Shown: positions 34,201-45,778, counted from the first letter of the stretch. The stretch: DNA of 64,000 nt from Meandrina meandrites (GCA_963693305.1 OY855910.1:21936362-22000361), one strand, 5' to 3'. Program-made: numbers and translations. Notes: a model not told the origin generated them from the sequence alone.

Positions 34201-37200
34201 AAGGCAGGTAAAAGTGAAGGACATTATGAAGAATACGTCTAGAATCACACGATTTGGTCCAAAATATACCACACGAATCTACAAATGGTAGACCTTCAAC
34301 CCAGAGGACCATATTGAATGTAAATAGTCGAAGCACAGAAACACCATTTCCCTTTATTTATTTATTTTGATATACTTTTTTTCCCAATAAGCGGATTTCC
34401 AGAGCTCGTGGGGAGGGGGGGGGGGGGGGGGTGCGGATGCACCCATCGCACCCCCCTCCCTACGGGCCTGATCTCAATAGGCCTTAGTGGATAACATTCG
34501 GATTTACAGACGTTGGTGAACTGCGTTACCTTTGAATCACGTTAAGGCCGCGCTGGACCCTTGCTCATTAATAAATTCATTAGCAATTTGTTTTGACGGG
34601 GTGTCATGTTGTAAATGTTTAATTCTTCGAATTTGGAACACCGATTCCTTCAAAACTTATCAAGGATAATAGGGGTTGATGGAATTTTATCATGATTGTC
34701 GTTTTACTGAGAGATGACCGTTTACTTTGATGTTACAAGCTCTTAAGTGTTAATCTGCAGATAATGCGATTTTGTGTCCAAGTTTCCAGCTAGAATAGCG
34801 CACCAAATTAAACGACTATATAACCTAGTGGTAAATCACAACCTCTTTTGTGTTCTGGTCAGAACGAATTCAATAATTACTAGGAGTTATTGGCTCCTAA
34901 GAGGGTAAAAATGTGAAATCTAAACTTTGAAACGTGCTATCTTCTTTTTGAAAAGGGATTTTAAAAATCCGTTTTGACCAGAACACAATAGAGTACACCA
35001 AGTTTATGTTCCCTGCAAATCAAGTCATGAAATTCTGTATCGGCGGAGAAAACTTGGACACAAAATTGCAGGTTTTGAGGCTTCCGAAGACCTTCCGAAT
35101 CTATGTTTACAACAACGTGCGCTATATTCATAGCTGTGAATCTAATTATGATAATTCGCTACGTTCCAGCGCACGGGACACAAAGCTGTCAAAGCTGAGA
35201 ACAATAGCGTGTAATTACTGATACAAAGAACGTTTAGAAATTAATTTTATGAATATTTCGTTTGCCGTCGGCTTCAGTCGTCGCAGTTCGTGCATAAATG
35301 CATACATAATGATAGCAAGGGTCCAGCGCGGCCTTAAATGGTAAAATGTGACTTGACGGTTAAAAAGTTGTTTACGGCGTAAGCATGGCTGCTTGTGTTC
35401 ACCTGTTCACACGCTGAAGTCGTAGCACGAAATGACCACATTACGAATACACCAACGAAACTGCTTGAAGCTGCTGACTGTGGAGGTATGCTAATAATGT
35501 TAGAGAGCTGTTGCTGTTCCTTCTCGCTACCTTTATTGTAGTCGTTATTTTTCGCTTACGTATCCAGTCTCCTGGATTATCGACTGCCTCTCGACGCTTG
35601 CTGCCCTGAGTGTCTTCACAACTGTCTTCTTGCACTGTGGTTAGTCAATCTCCTTCTTCTCGTATTCAAACTCGTCTTTTGCAACATATCGAGTTCTTAC
35701 TCGTATTCTTCCCGTTTTTGGGTTTACTTTCTTTCTGTTGCCCATGTTTGCCAGACATTCAGCCAGGTCTGTGTAGCTTTCAACGTTTTTTTTCGCATTT
35801 TCCTTAACTTGCTCGACGATGTTTTGGTTTGGCAAAGCATACCGACTGTCCGCCATTTTTAAATTTGGTGGTCAAATTTGGCGCTTCCCCAGTGTTTCTC
35901 TAGCAACTTCCGTATTTGAACTCTTAAACCTATTTATAAATTCGTCGCTGACCAATTAAAACGCGATATTTTGTTGAGTATATAACAAGAGATGGTAGAT
36001 AGAGGGTCCTGAAGGGGTGGTGTTGGAGGGTCCAAATCCTATGCTCCCATTTTCAGCAGAGGTAGGGGGGGAGTATAAATCCAATTTTCCCGGCCCAAAT
36101 TTTGCCTGAACCCCATTTCGTAGCCCTTTGTTTGGGGTATAAATTCCATGTTCTCATTTTCAGAGGGGTGGTGGATTAAATCTTATTTTTCCAGCCCAAA
36201 TTTTGCCCGAATCCCATTACCCAGCCAAATCCCATTTTCCCAGTGAAAGCTGCCACTTCACCCCTTCAGGCCCCTCTAGATAACCAACGATGTAGCGTGG
36301 GTGGAATAATTTATTAAAAACCACAAAACGAATTGCAATATTCGAGTTCCCCGGCTATTCTCGCAGACGCCTAGACCTACAATATTTGTGGTACATGAGC
36401 TCATATTAGACCATGGTCTGTAAACCAATCAAAACTCAGGAATTGCAATGTATCATGACTAACATAGTGAATATATGAACGACATATATGAACTACAGAT
36501 TAATGATCAAATGAATGAAATGATCCTTGCAGTGTGAAAGCAATTTAAGCAATTACATTTTTTAGCCTGGGAAAAAAATTCATTCCGTTGTAGCCTTGAA
36601 TTTTTTTAAGGCTAAAAAATGCAATTGCTTAAATTGCTTTCACATTGCGAGGATCATTTCGCTCATTTCATATCATGACTAGTTTTAAGTAATTTACAAC
36701 AGTTCAATCCAAACCGTCCATTTAGCCTTTCTGCTTTTCAGGTTAGTCCTGCAGGCTAGATTGTTGTTAACAAGTTATTGATGGCGAAATAACGAATAAT
36801 GTGGATGATGGACAATGATTTTCGACATATCAAAAAAGTGCTGAACTGTCTCTGCTCTGTGTATTTACCTTAGTCTTCATATTAACTTAATCATTATAAT
36901 GGGTTTCCATGAAAGAACAAAAAGCAACAAAGATTATCTTTTTCCTTAAGTCTTCATCTTAGATTTCGCTGTGTAGGTATCCTATTACTGTTTTATGGTT
37001 TCCGATCCGGCGAACGTCCACGTTAGTGAACCTGATAGTTGTGAATGTTTTTGCCCACTTCAATAGTGCATTGGCCTTTCAAAAGACGGATAACGCTATC
37101 CTGCGAATGAGACTATCCAGCGGCTTGCCAGCGCTTATCCACTGACTGGATATGATATGATTTATCCAAGGGTGGATAGCGTTTCACTCGTATAGTTTGC

Positions 37201-39099
37201 AACAGATTATTCGCGAATTTATCTCGTACCTGATTGGTACCATCAACATTCCAGAAATATTTTTACCCGTTACCGGTTAAATAGGTGCACTGTCAAGTGT
37301 AAAACAAATCTGGAAAACCTGTTTGGTGTGTAGTTATACTAACTTACCCAGCTGCTGAGCTTTTGGTTCATACAAATTCTTTGATATGAAAACATGCTCC
37401 ATTCCACTTAAGTCTGTACTTCTAGGACTCGGGGGAACGGGAGTGTCTATGGTAGAGAGAATCATTAGAGTTAAATACGTCTGAATAGACTGTAGGTGCT
37501 GATTACGTTATGCTGAACTTAATGAACTTGGGGTGGCTCACAACACCTTGGACCATGCTGCCATCATTTCGCTATCACACACTCACTCACTCACTCAACC
37601 CTATAGCGGTATAGGCAGGTGCAAAGGACTTTCTACCACAGCAACCGTGCGTGTTAATACGAATGAAAAAGTTGAATGTTTTAACGCCACAAAACAACAT
37701 TTTTACAAATTTTGCCGATTGGGTTCAGAGCCTTCTTACTTTTTCATAAATTTGAGGTACAGTGGAACCCCACCTTATGGCCACTTCTTTTATGCGGCTA
37801 AATTTACATGTCCCTTTTGCTGGGTGGCCGATGATTAACGAGGTTCCACTGTAGCTCTAAACCTCCTTTACAGATATTTCTTGAAATTTGTACCTATCAC
37901 TCAAGAACCAAACTGCAAAGCGCAGACCATATTATATATCACAGCAGTCAATGTGGCCAAAACCCAAAGTGAGAATCACTCAATTGCAAAGTGGTATTTT
38001 AAATTCAGAACGTTTCACACGATCGAAAACAAGTTAAAACTCAAGGGCTGATCGTTCTCCCTTCACTCAAAAAGACCGTAAATTTGAAACCAGCATGTCT
38101 AAATGAAACTAATTGAAGTCAACTAAAAGTGTGTCCTGACCATTTATGATAAGCAAGTTTTCGGGAGAGCGGCCTGGGCCTAGATGTTGCAATGTGTTGT
38201 TGTACCCCATGTTGTGTGTGCACGTGTAAAATACCTGTTGTGGCATAAATGTTACGATATAATTTGTATCGTGTAATATTTATTAAAAATCCTTGCTAAA
38301 AATCGTCGTCTATAGCATCACCTACAGCTTAATAAAAACAGTCACTGAAAACAATTACTGAGTAGTAACGATAAAAAACATGGCAACTGAAAACTACAAA
38401 CTGGTAGAATGCTTTACCACCGGGTATTAGATCGGGTTTATCATCGGATTTTAAGATGTGAAAAGACAACATTGTCCTTTGCCACCAATTTTCCCCTGTT
38501 ACGAACGATGGCCTTTTCGATTCATATGAAGTAACCTCGATGAACATGTTTGAATATATTGACTACCCAAAGTACCTTTCCGTCTAGGTGTTCTGCCTTA
38601 TTGCGAAACAATTGTGCAAAGTGTTCATAAAATCCCAATGGTACTGCAAAAGTTCCAAAACTTGATTTCGCAACTATGAATGGATAATGAAACGTTACAA
38701 AAAGGAAAAGAACTACACTGCGTTGTGTGGTGTCCTCGCCACAGAAGTATTCACATGCGTTTTGTCATGTTAACTTATTATTTCTGCAATAAATCCAAGA
38801 AAGATTGGTTTTGTTGCTACGAAGAGCATAAAAAGAACTTGAAGGTTCTTGTAATGTTGTTGTCTGATTTAAAGTGTTTTCCATTGCAGATAGGCGCGAT
38901 CTCAGTGATTGCGATTAAATCTTAAACAATATTTCTATTTCAACGCAGCTGGTTGACGGTTAATTTGAAGGAAATGAAATAACTCAATGAGTAGCATAAC
39001 AAATCGCTTGACATTGCCTGACAATGCCGTAACACTAATCCCTGTTAAATAACTAGGTTTTAACTCACCTGCAAAGACATCTGAACTAAGAGAAGACAT
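19261..39099 (-). CDS. SLC6-family Na+/Cl--coupled amino acid or neurotransmitter transporter
   Basis: Plasma-membrane Na+-coupled symporter of the neurotransmitter:sodium symporter family. Nine coding exons, in gene order, join in frame to 683 residues: 39069-39099, 37348-37446, 26056-26313, 23037-23593, 22674-22784, 21476-21715, 20513-20874, 19870-20035, 19261-19488. Start at 39099 is supported by an in-frame TAG two codons upstream. Residues 1-110 are a hydrophilic cytosolic tail. TM1 carries the unwound [17 protein letters not shown] substrate/Na+ motif; then [13 protein letters not shown] (end of TM2). The large loop after TM3 has cysteines and N-glycosylation sequons NSS and NTT. TM6 reads [19 protein letters not shown]8 reads [15 protein letters not shown], followed by further membrane segments. 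It seems closest to the B0AT/SLC6A15-20 side, but substrate and subfamily are not settled. Intron 2 is about 11 kb and holds most of the transposons here. A second ATG at 26311 lies 2 nt inside exon 3. Confidence 0.93.
21786..22110. repeat. Degenerate minisatellite in an SLC6 intron
   Basis: Imperfect direct repeats of GTTAGCCTAAATAGCAC-like units recur about eight times. The longer blocks starting GTCATGTGAG, with GCCATTC and AGCCTA, occur twice about 150 bp apart. No open frame. Confidence 0.6.
24003..24991. mobile_element. GGCTTATA-family MITE, copy split by a nested element
   Basis: Ends TACCGTAAAATT and AATTTTACGGTA are perfect 12-bp inverted repeats. Next to each end are repeated GGGGCTTATA motifs. 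Compared with the 303-bp copy at 45229-45531, this one is interrupted by 24165-24814. It lies in the SLC6 intron between exons 3 and 4. Confidence 0.8.
24165..24814. mobile_element. Nested 650-bp TTAA element
   Basis: Inverted ends GGTCATTCCTCTG and CAGAGGAATGACC are perfect, and TTAA flanks both sides (24161-24164, 24815-24818). The copy at 45229-45531 continues across the same point with a single TTAA, giving an empty site. The interior is CpG-containing with no transposase; the longest frame (82 codons) is not recognisable. TTAA targeting suggests mobilisation by a piggyBac-type transposase. Confidence 0.75.
28854..28981. repeat. Inverted repeat with 19-bp arms
   Basis: CTTGGTGTAGAAGACACAG and CTGTGTCTTCTACACCAAG are perfect reverse complements separated by about 90 bp of A-rich sequence. 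Possibly a very small foldback element. Confidence 0.6.
30744..30875. repeat. Foldback element rich in CCCGAG/CTCGGG
   Basis: The left half carries CCCGAGGGAAAC, then AGTTAGTTTTGTTTTCCC and CTCGATGTTTCCC. The right half carries the reverse complements in mirror order, ending GTTTCCCGAGGGA. The whole about 130-bp sequence can form one long hairpin. Confidence 0.7.
31167..31212. repeat. Perfect palindrome, 22-bp arms, 2-nt spacer
   Basis: The arm starting GTCTCCTATTTCCTTGCTTC is followed after TC by its exact reverse complement, centred on CTCGAG. Flanks are not obviously repeated. Confidence 0.8.
31410..33035 (-). mobile_element. Degraded Penelope-like retroelement, interrupted by a LINE 3' end
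   Basis: Minus-strand coding pieces give, in order, the linker after the reverse transcriptase (32874-32700, containing FIRKLTKT and [12 protein letters not shown]), then after an insertion [17 protein letters not shown] (ending near 31975), then [20 protein letters not shown], the GIY-YIG endonuclease signature, running to a stop at 31562. A stop codon separates GVV from KIPC. The reverse transcriptase itself is absent. Downstream on the same strand, 31530-31499 reads CTGATGA, GACT/AGTC stem, GAAAC, a hammerhead-like core. At 32990-33026 a diverged, oppositely oriented CTGA...GACGAAA motif marks the other end. GIY-YIG plus hammerhead is typical of Penelope-like elements. Confidence 0.8.
32020..32692 (-). 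mobile_element. 5'-truncated LINE 3' end inserted in the Penelope-like element
   Basis: The minus-strand frame from 32692 to 32320 encodes the tail of a non-LTR reverse transcriptase ORF (motifs [37 protein letters not shown]-like [10 protein letters not shown]). A 3' UTR follows that contains a duplicated about 145-bp unit (32145-32240 and 32290-32385, sharing GTTGAAGCCGACAGGGCGTT). It ends in a (TATC)n tail at 32054-32028. The Penelope-like reading frame resumes immediately beyond both borders. Clade not determined. Confidence 0.75.
33540..33658. repeat. Palindromic element with ~55-bp arms
   Basis: TGAACTTGCTC, GCATTACGTGATTTATGGGC and ACTCGTGAT at the left are mirrored by ATCACGAGT, GCCCATAAATCACGTAATGC and GAGCAAGTTCA at the right, with a few mismatches. 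The loop contains GTTATCAAAAGAGAA. Confidence 0.75.
33995..34475. repeat. Repeat with poly-G tracts and GCCCTAGCC/GGGCCTG ends
   Basis: Two G-runs of about 18-25 bases are each followed by GTGCG, and GGGCCCTAGCCAGGATTTTC starts the unit while ACGGGCCTG ends it. A related fragment (CCCCCTAGACGC, CCTACGGCCCTG) lies at about 3340-3420 in SMC1A. Borders uncertain. Confidence 0.45.
34546..35333. mobile_element. 788-bp TTAA-flanked DNA element
   Basis: Perfect inverted ends GGCCGCGCTGGACCCTTGCT and its complement lie between TTAA at 34542-34545 and TTAA at 35334-35337. Inside, a second inverted repeat (TTGTGTTCTGGTCAGAAC near 34850; TTTTGACCAGAACACAA near 34970) brackets about 120 bp. The one frame of 71 codons (35006-35221) has no recognisable domain, so the element is non-autonomous. 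Confidence 0.8.
35641..35856 (-). pseudogene. Unrecognised ORF, possible gene or transposon remnant
   Basis: A 71-codon frame starts at an ATGGCGGAC context and encodes a basic, lysine/arginine-rich peptide (contains [20 protein letters not shown]). The same frame past the stop still gives a protein-like stretch ([18 protein letters not shown]) up to a second stop near 35560. This looks like a longer frame broken by stops. It lies antisense to nothing and sense to the SLC6 gene, inside intron 2. No family recognised. Confidence 0.3.
36001..36277. mobile_element. MITE with AGAGGG(T/G)CCTGAAGGGGTG ends
   Basis: The left end AGAGGGTCCTGAAGGGGTG pairs with the right end CACCCCTTCAGGCCCCTCT with one mismatch. 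AGAT occurs directly on both sides. The interior has three degenerate units containing CCCATTTTC and CCCAAATTTTGCC. Confidence 0.75.
36513..36669. repeat. Palindromic element with ~60-bp arms
   Basis: GAATGAAATGATCCTTGCA, AAAGCAATTTAAGCAATT and TTTTTTAGCCT are mirrored at the right with a few mismatches, around a loop with TTCATTCCGTTG. Confidence 0.75.
37760..37851. mobile_element. Short TA-flanked MITE, pogo/mariner-like ends
   Basis: The 92-bp unit begins CAGTGGAACC and ends GGTTCCACTG, with TA on each side. CAGTGGAACC-type ends with a TA target are typical of pogo-like Tc1/mariner elements. It lies in SLC6 intron 1, about 310 bp from exon 2. Confidence 0.65.
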
Positions 39100-39806
39100 G
39101 ATCTAACACCCTGAAGTGTATAGTTGTTGGCGTTGGTTTTCCGTTGATAATTGTTATTGCCAAAACTAGCCCTGAAACAATGAGCCTTAATAATGCAGTG
39201 AGTCTGAGAGCGTTTGATGTAGATTTCTGATTGTCATTATTGTCAAAGATTACAATTGGTTGATGAAATAACAACAAAGACGGCATCTTTCTCTTATAAG
39301 TCAAATCAACTGACTTTGCTTGCTTTTATATTCGCCGCCGCCCCTAAGCGTTGCTGCTATGGAGAATACAGCTGTAATTGAGTTTAAAGTGTAAAAAGTT
39401 TACTCGTGTGTATTTTATGTTTACCCATAAATTGCACTCAACTTGAAATTAAATAAAAACTCGTTGTGCGTCAATTGATCCGCGCTGGTAAGTGATTGGC
39501 TGATCGTGGATTCGTTTGTAGAGTAAATGTGCAAATAACAGTTATTTAAATCAGTTCATTTTTTCAACAGTCATTGAATCCAATTACCCCAGAGTGTTTT
39601 AACATATAGAGAGGACACTGGATTTTTTTTCGCCCGCGCTCCGGTTGAAAATTTGCTTTCTCCGTTTATTTGTCGCCAGCGGTATGCCCGAAGGAGATCT
39701 AAGCTATTTTTCAGATCCGACTTGAAATGATTTCACTCACGTTACCCGGCTAATCGAGTGTATTTTCTTTAATTTTACAATTAAACAACGAGCTAGAGCG
39801 ATATTT

Positions 39807-41412
39807 ACGGTGGCCCATATCTGCCAGGGCAAAACTTACTTTCTCACGGCAAAACTTACTTTTCCAAGGCCAATCCACAGGATACCTAGGCTCACGTTAT
39901 GACAACTCAGTCAAAACGGGGTCAAAATTATAAGGATTTGTATGGGACTAGGTAAAATTAATATCGAAAGAAAATATACTAAACAGCCAGTAAAGTTTTC
40001 ATTTCACATCATGTGTTGTCTGTGATGTTTTGTTACCGTTCTAAAGTTTTTAAACCGTATTTTAACCGATATTTTAGTTCATGTTTTCTCTTACCTAAAA
40101 TATTGCAAGGGAGAACATTCGCAGCGCGCGTAACACTGGACTGTCCGACGGAAGGAAGCTAAATATTGCTTAATCTGTTCCACTCACTCCAAAACTTCAC
40201 CTGGCAGTAGTTCGGAGACTATACTTTCAAGGCAGCGAAGTGTTACACTAACCCGCATGCTTATATCTGTGTTCTAAGAATAAGGAAAATACTCAACATT
40301 AAAGAATTAACATGTTTAATAAGAGAACGAAAGTACAGTGCCGCTGCATGTGCGATAATCTTTCAGTCCATTTTCCGCCGTCCGTTTGCAAAATAACAAA
40401 CTAGGTGAAAGTCTGCGTGTTTTGTAAAACTTGTCGTGTAGAACTCGGTACTTGCTGCCCTCCCCTAACATATGACTAATGGTCCAGTCTCTACCTCTCA
40501 ACGTCGAGAAAGCCCACAGTTTGCAAATCATGTTTATATTTCCCGTATTCTTAGAACACAGAGATTCGGGGGTGGAAGCGGAATCATGAATCATAGCTGT
40601 AAAATTGGTAGGAGTGATGAATCTTCGTGTCTAAAACTTGGGAATCATGAATAACAAGAGATGGCTAAAAGAATCATGAATAACAAATGAATATGCTTCC
40701 ATCGATATTGGAGGTGTAGAATATAGAATGCAAACAACGAAACTTCGTAACAGTTATATCACAGAAATGGCCGAAAATAGCATTTCGGAGCGTCTAATTT
40801 TCAAAATTTTCTGCTGGAACATACCCCCAGACCCCCCTACAGGAAAACACTGAAACCGCTTTATCCCTTACTTATCAACTTGACTGCGTTACACACAGTA
40901 AAGTTATCTTCAAAACTGCATGAAAACAATGACAAATGAATCATGAATATCGAATGAAATTTTTAAATGAATCACGAATCATTGAGGTAAAACAAGACAG
41001 GAATCATGAATATTCAAAGTCCAATGATTCCGCTTCCACCCCCGACAGAGATAGGCATGCTGGTTAATACTTTGCTGCTCTTCGAACTACCCCCAGGGTC
41101 CCCCCAGGCGAAGTTTTGGAGTGAGTGGAACAGATTAAGCAATATTTAGCTTCCTTCCGTCGGACAGTCCAGTGTTACGCGCGTTGCGAATGTTCTCCCT
41201 TGAAATATTTTAGGTAAGAGAAAACATAAATTAAAATATCGGTTAAAATGCGGTTTTAAATGCTTTGAGTAAACAAACATCGCAGACAACATATGATGTG
41301 AAATGTAACCTTTACTGGCTGTTTGTTATATTTTCTTTCGATATCAAGTTTCCAAGAATGTTTCATACAAATCCTTATAATTTTTACCGAGATAGATATG
41401 GGCCACCATACC
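39807..41412. repeat. 1.6-kb long inverted repeat (foldback element)
   Basis: The left arm runs from about 39807 to 40212 and is mirrored at about 41105-41412. Shared blocks include GGTGGCCCATATCT, ATTATAAGGATTTGTATG, the 45-bp stretch containing GTAACACTGGACTGTCCGAC, and the tract TTAATCTGTTCCACTCACTC. The arms differ by small indels and an extra about 100 bp in the left one. The centre contains a separate 479-bp insertion. Confidence 0.75.
40566..41044. mobile_element. hAT-like non-autonomous element with 8-bp target duplication
   Basis: The 479-bp element begins TCGGGGGTGGAAGCGGAATC and ends GATTCCGCTTCCACCCCCG. Direct repeats ACAGAGAT flank it (40558-40565 and 41045-41052). The interior carries many AATCATGAAT and ATGAATAACAA motifs near both ends, like transposase-binding subterminal repeats. 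An 8-bp duplication fits the hAT superfamily, but no transposase is present. Confidence 0.75.
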
Positions 41413-41930
41413 TATGCGAACCACATTTTTGCCCTCCCCCCACCGCCACGCACGGAATTTATAATGATGTCAGTTTATCAAGGTTGTCTATCGACATTAG
41501 AAGTGTCCCATAAAATAAACCTTGCAGTGAAGCCACTCGCTTGGTTCTTAGTTCTACCTGAGTTGTAAAGATTTTGTGACGTTATATCTACCTACGGATC
41601 CCAAGTTTTCCAGTTCACTAGCACCCGGACCCCTGAATCTCAGTAACCAGCGGTCAGGCGTTCTTTTTTATTTTTTCGGCCGCGAAAAACAAGAACGCCT
41701 GATCGCGAGTAAAATCTCGGAGGTCTTCCTATCAGGAGATAAATCCGATGACCGAAAATGCATTTGTTCACTGGCTACTCTTTTATCATTCGTTCGTCAG
41801 ATGAGAGGCTGGAGAGGGTCAGAAGAAGCACTGCACCCGATGAATGTGCCCCAAGGTGCCCCAATGGATGATGGTTACACATATTTCATCCCATAATACT
41901 CAGTATAAAGCCACGCGGTGCACTGTGGGT

Positions 41931-41940
41931 CTTCCTCTTC
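41931..41940 (+). promoter_or_regulatory. 5'-TOP-like pyrimidine tract of RPS23
   Basis: CTTCCTCTTC lies 22 nt before the RPS23 start codon. Ribosomal protein mRNAs of animals begin with a C followed by pyrimidines, so transcription probably starts here. The exact start is inferred. Confidence 0.55.
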
Positions 41941-41962
41941 GTTCAGTTCTTGGTGGAGGAAG

Positions 41963-43846
<1,884 letters not shown>

Positions 43847-43861
43847 TGATGCTGTAACAAC

Positions 43862-43867
43862 AATAAA
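43862..43867 (+). terminator. Polyadenylation signal of RPS23
   Basis: AATAAA 16 nt after the stop codon, followed by GT-rich sequence. Confidence 0.7.
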
Positions 43868-44331
43868 CTTGTGTAAATTGTTTCAGTACATCTTTTGAGT
43901 GGTTGTTTTGAAGTGTTCATTCTATCCCTTACATGTTAAGTTCCCAGGTAGTAAATCTTTTTAACCCGATTACAAGTCCAGCTCATGTAGGGCCTAGACA
44001 GTATCATAGGCACTTACTTTCATAAAATCTCCAAGTAAATGTATAAACAGCATCCCTTTAGCTTGACCAGATGTTTTTGACTCAGAATTTTACTCCAGAG
44101 TAGGCAGGGGTGATTAACATAAATTTTCCTTGGAGTTTTTTCATTCCAGTTTCAATGCATTTTCGTGCATATTTCAGGCTAGGTTGATGCAATCACTCTG
44201 CTCAAGGTATCATTGGAAAGATCTTTTCATCCAGCAGATCAAAGCTGATGATGTCAGAAGTGGAACAAAGGCCAATGTTAACCAAAATGAACATTTCTCA
44301 CATCTTGCTACAAGAAGCATTTTTTTTCTTC

Positions 44332-44571
44332 AATAGGCCATTTTACAGTTGTCTGCTCAGTGACCTGGCCTTTGAATGGTAGCGAGGCTGGAGGTGACCT
44401 TGCATTGATACAAACCTCTCTGCTTTCTCATGTAAATTCAAACTAGTTGTATCAGAACAACTTCATTTACAAAACAAAAGCAGTGAGGTCTGTATCAATG
44501 CAAGGTCAACTCCAGCCTCACTACCATTCAAAGGCCAGGTCACTGAGTAGACAACTGTAAAATGGCCTATT
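44332..44571. mobile_element. Palindromic MITE between RPS23 and PLRG1
   Basis: About 87-bp arms, AATAGGCCATTTTACAGTTG... and its complement, pair with few mismatches and enclose about 65 bp. 240 bp in total, no coding potential. A clear target duplication was not found. Confidence 0.8.
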
Positions 44572-45228
44572 CTCTTCTGTGGTGGTTCATATTTCTCTTC
44601 CCAACCTCCCTTCACTACCTTAAAAGCATGCTTGTGGAGATATTAGTACGTTTTTCCTTTGTTTTATATTCATTTCACCATACAGAACAAATTAAAATAC
44701 CAAATTATACCAAGGGTAAAATTGAACCATAACATATACACATGGTAAACCTGAAATGTGGTTGGCGAAATCATTTCCAGTATGTCTCAAGTTTCCAGAT
44801 ATTTGCAAATAATCATTGCCATGGAAGTGGTGCAGTCAGTGCAAGCTCTTAATCCTGGTGGGCTTATCAGTAATTACTAAGCAGAGAATGGAGGGCATTT
44901 TTAGATTACTTTCTTGGCTTTTGGGCATTTTTGGGGTCTGTGTTTAGTCTCTTGCTATAATTTAGGATTTTTGGGAAGTTAACACACCAATGATGTACCC
45001 AAGTACCCCCCTTAGGGTCAGCTTAAGCTTTTGGTACATTTAAAGTGCTTGGAAGAGGAATGCCATGCTGTTTTAGGGAGTAATCACTCAACCAAGATAT
45101 TTCAGGATAGAAATTCTAGCTCCTGTAGCATTTCATGACAAAACAGCACTTCTCAACTAAAATGTGTAAAACAAGAGCATCTTCAATTGTCCCATTATTT
45201 TGTATCCATAAAATAATATTGCTGCAGA

Positions 45229-45531
45229 TACTGTAAAATCCCGGTTATAAGCCCTGGGTTTATACAACTTCGTAAGAGGTTTTGGGTGGGCTTATTAGCA
45301 GAGGGCTTATATCCGGGGGAGCTTATAAGCAGAATTAACAAAACGTTTCAAAATGAGCCACGACAGTGTTGATCGAAATACATTTTTAACTTAAAAAGTC
45401 ATAATAAAGCAACATTTAGCCCTGCTCAGTACTGTCATCCAGCAGAGGGGGGCTTATAACCGGATGTATTTTATTGTTTCCAGGTAGATGGGCCTATAAC
45501 TGGGGGAGCTTATAACCAGAATTTTACGGTA
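45229..45531. mobile_element. GGCTTATA-family MITE, uninterrupted copy
   Basis: The 303-bp copy with ends TACTGTAAAAT and ATTTTACGGTA contains the family motifs GGCTTATA, GTTGATCGAAATA, CTGTCATCCAGCAGAG and AACCGGATGTATTTT. It preserves the TTAA site that is occupied in the copy at 24003-24991. Confidence 0.8.
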
Positions 45532-45616
45532 TTGTTGTCCGTACAACTTTCAAAAAACGTTTACTATAACAGAACCAAAAAACAAAACAAAAATAACATT
45601 TTCTGTACAAAGAAAT

Positions 45617-45622
45617 TTTATT
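45617..45622 (-). terminator. Probable polyadenylation signal of PLRG1
   Basis: AATAAA on the minus strand, about 270 nt after the PLRG1 stop codon. Other A-rich stretches exist, so choice of site is uncertain. Confidence 0.4.
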
Positions 45623-45702
45623 TACAACCACTAAAATGTTCAAGATAGCCAGTGTCCTTTTGTCAGCATTTTGGGTCCTGCCTTTCATTGCAGCTTACAA
45701 TA

Positions 45703-45778
45703 GCCTGAATTTCACACGTCTTCCTCTGGTTGCAAGCTCCGGAGAAGAGAGTGCAACCAGAGGAAGACGCCTGAAATT
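45703..45778. repeat. Hairpin palindrome, family also at 62826-62876
   Basis: CGTCTTCCTCTGGTTGCA pairs exactly with TGCAACCAGAGGAAGACG, and the outer TGAATTT/CTGAAATT part pairs with a short offset. A smaller relative with AATTTCAGCTGTCTTC and GAAGATAGCTGAAATT lies in the last intron of HIRIP3. Confidence 0.65.

Larger units (their letters stand above)
26314..37347. other. SLC6 intron 2, 11 kb, transposon-filled
   Basis: No conserved coding exon was found in this interval. From 26.4 to 28.85 kb and 29.0 to 30.7 kb I see only AT-rich unique-looking DNA with short frames. From 30.7 kb on, palindromes, retroelement remains and MITEs follow one another and are listed separately. Confidence 0.6.
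39100..41930. other. Divergent intergenic region between SLC6 and RPS23
   Basis: No gene found. 39.1-39.8 kb is AT-rich and should contain the SLC6 promoter. 39.8-41.4 kb is the long inverted repeat. 41.5-41.9 kb should hold the RPS23 promoter and includes a hairpin CAGGCGTTCTTTTT / AACAAGAACGCCTG near 41656-41703. Confidence 0.5.
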
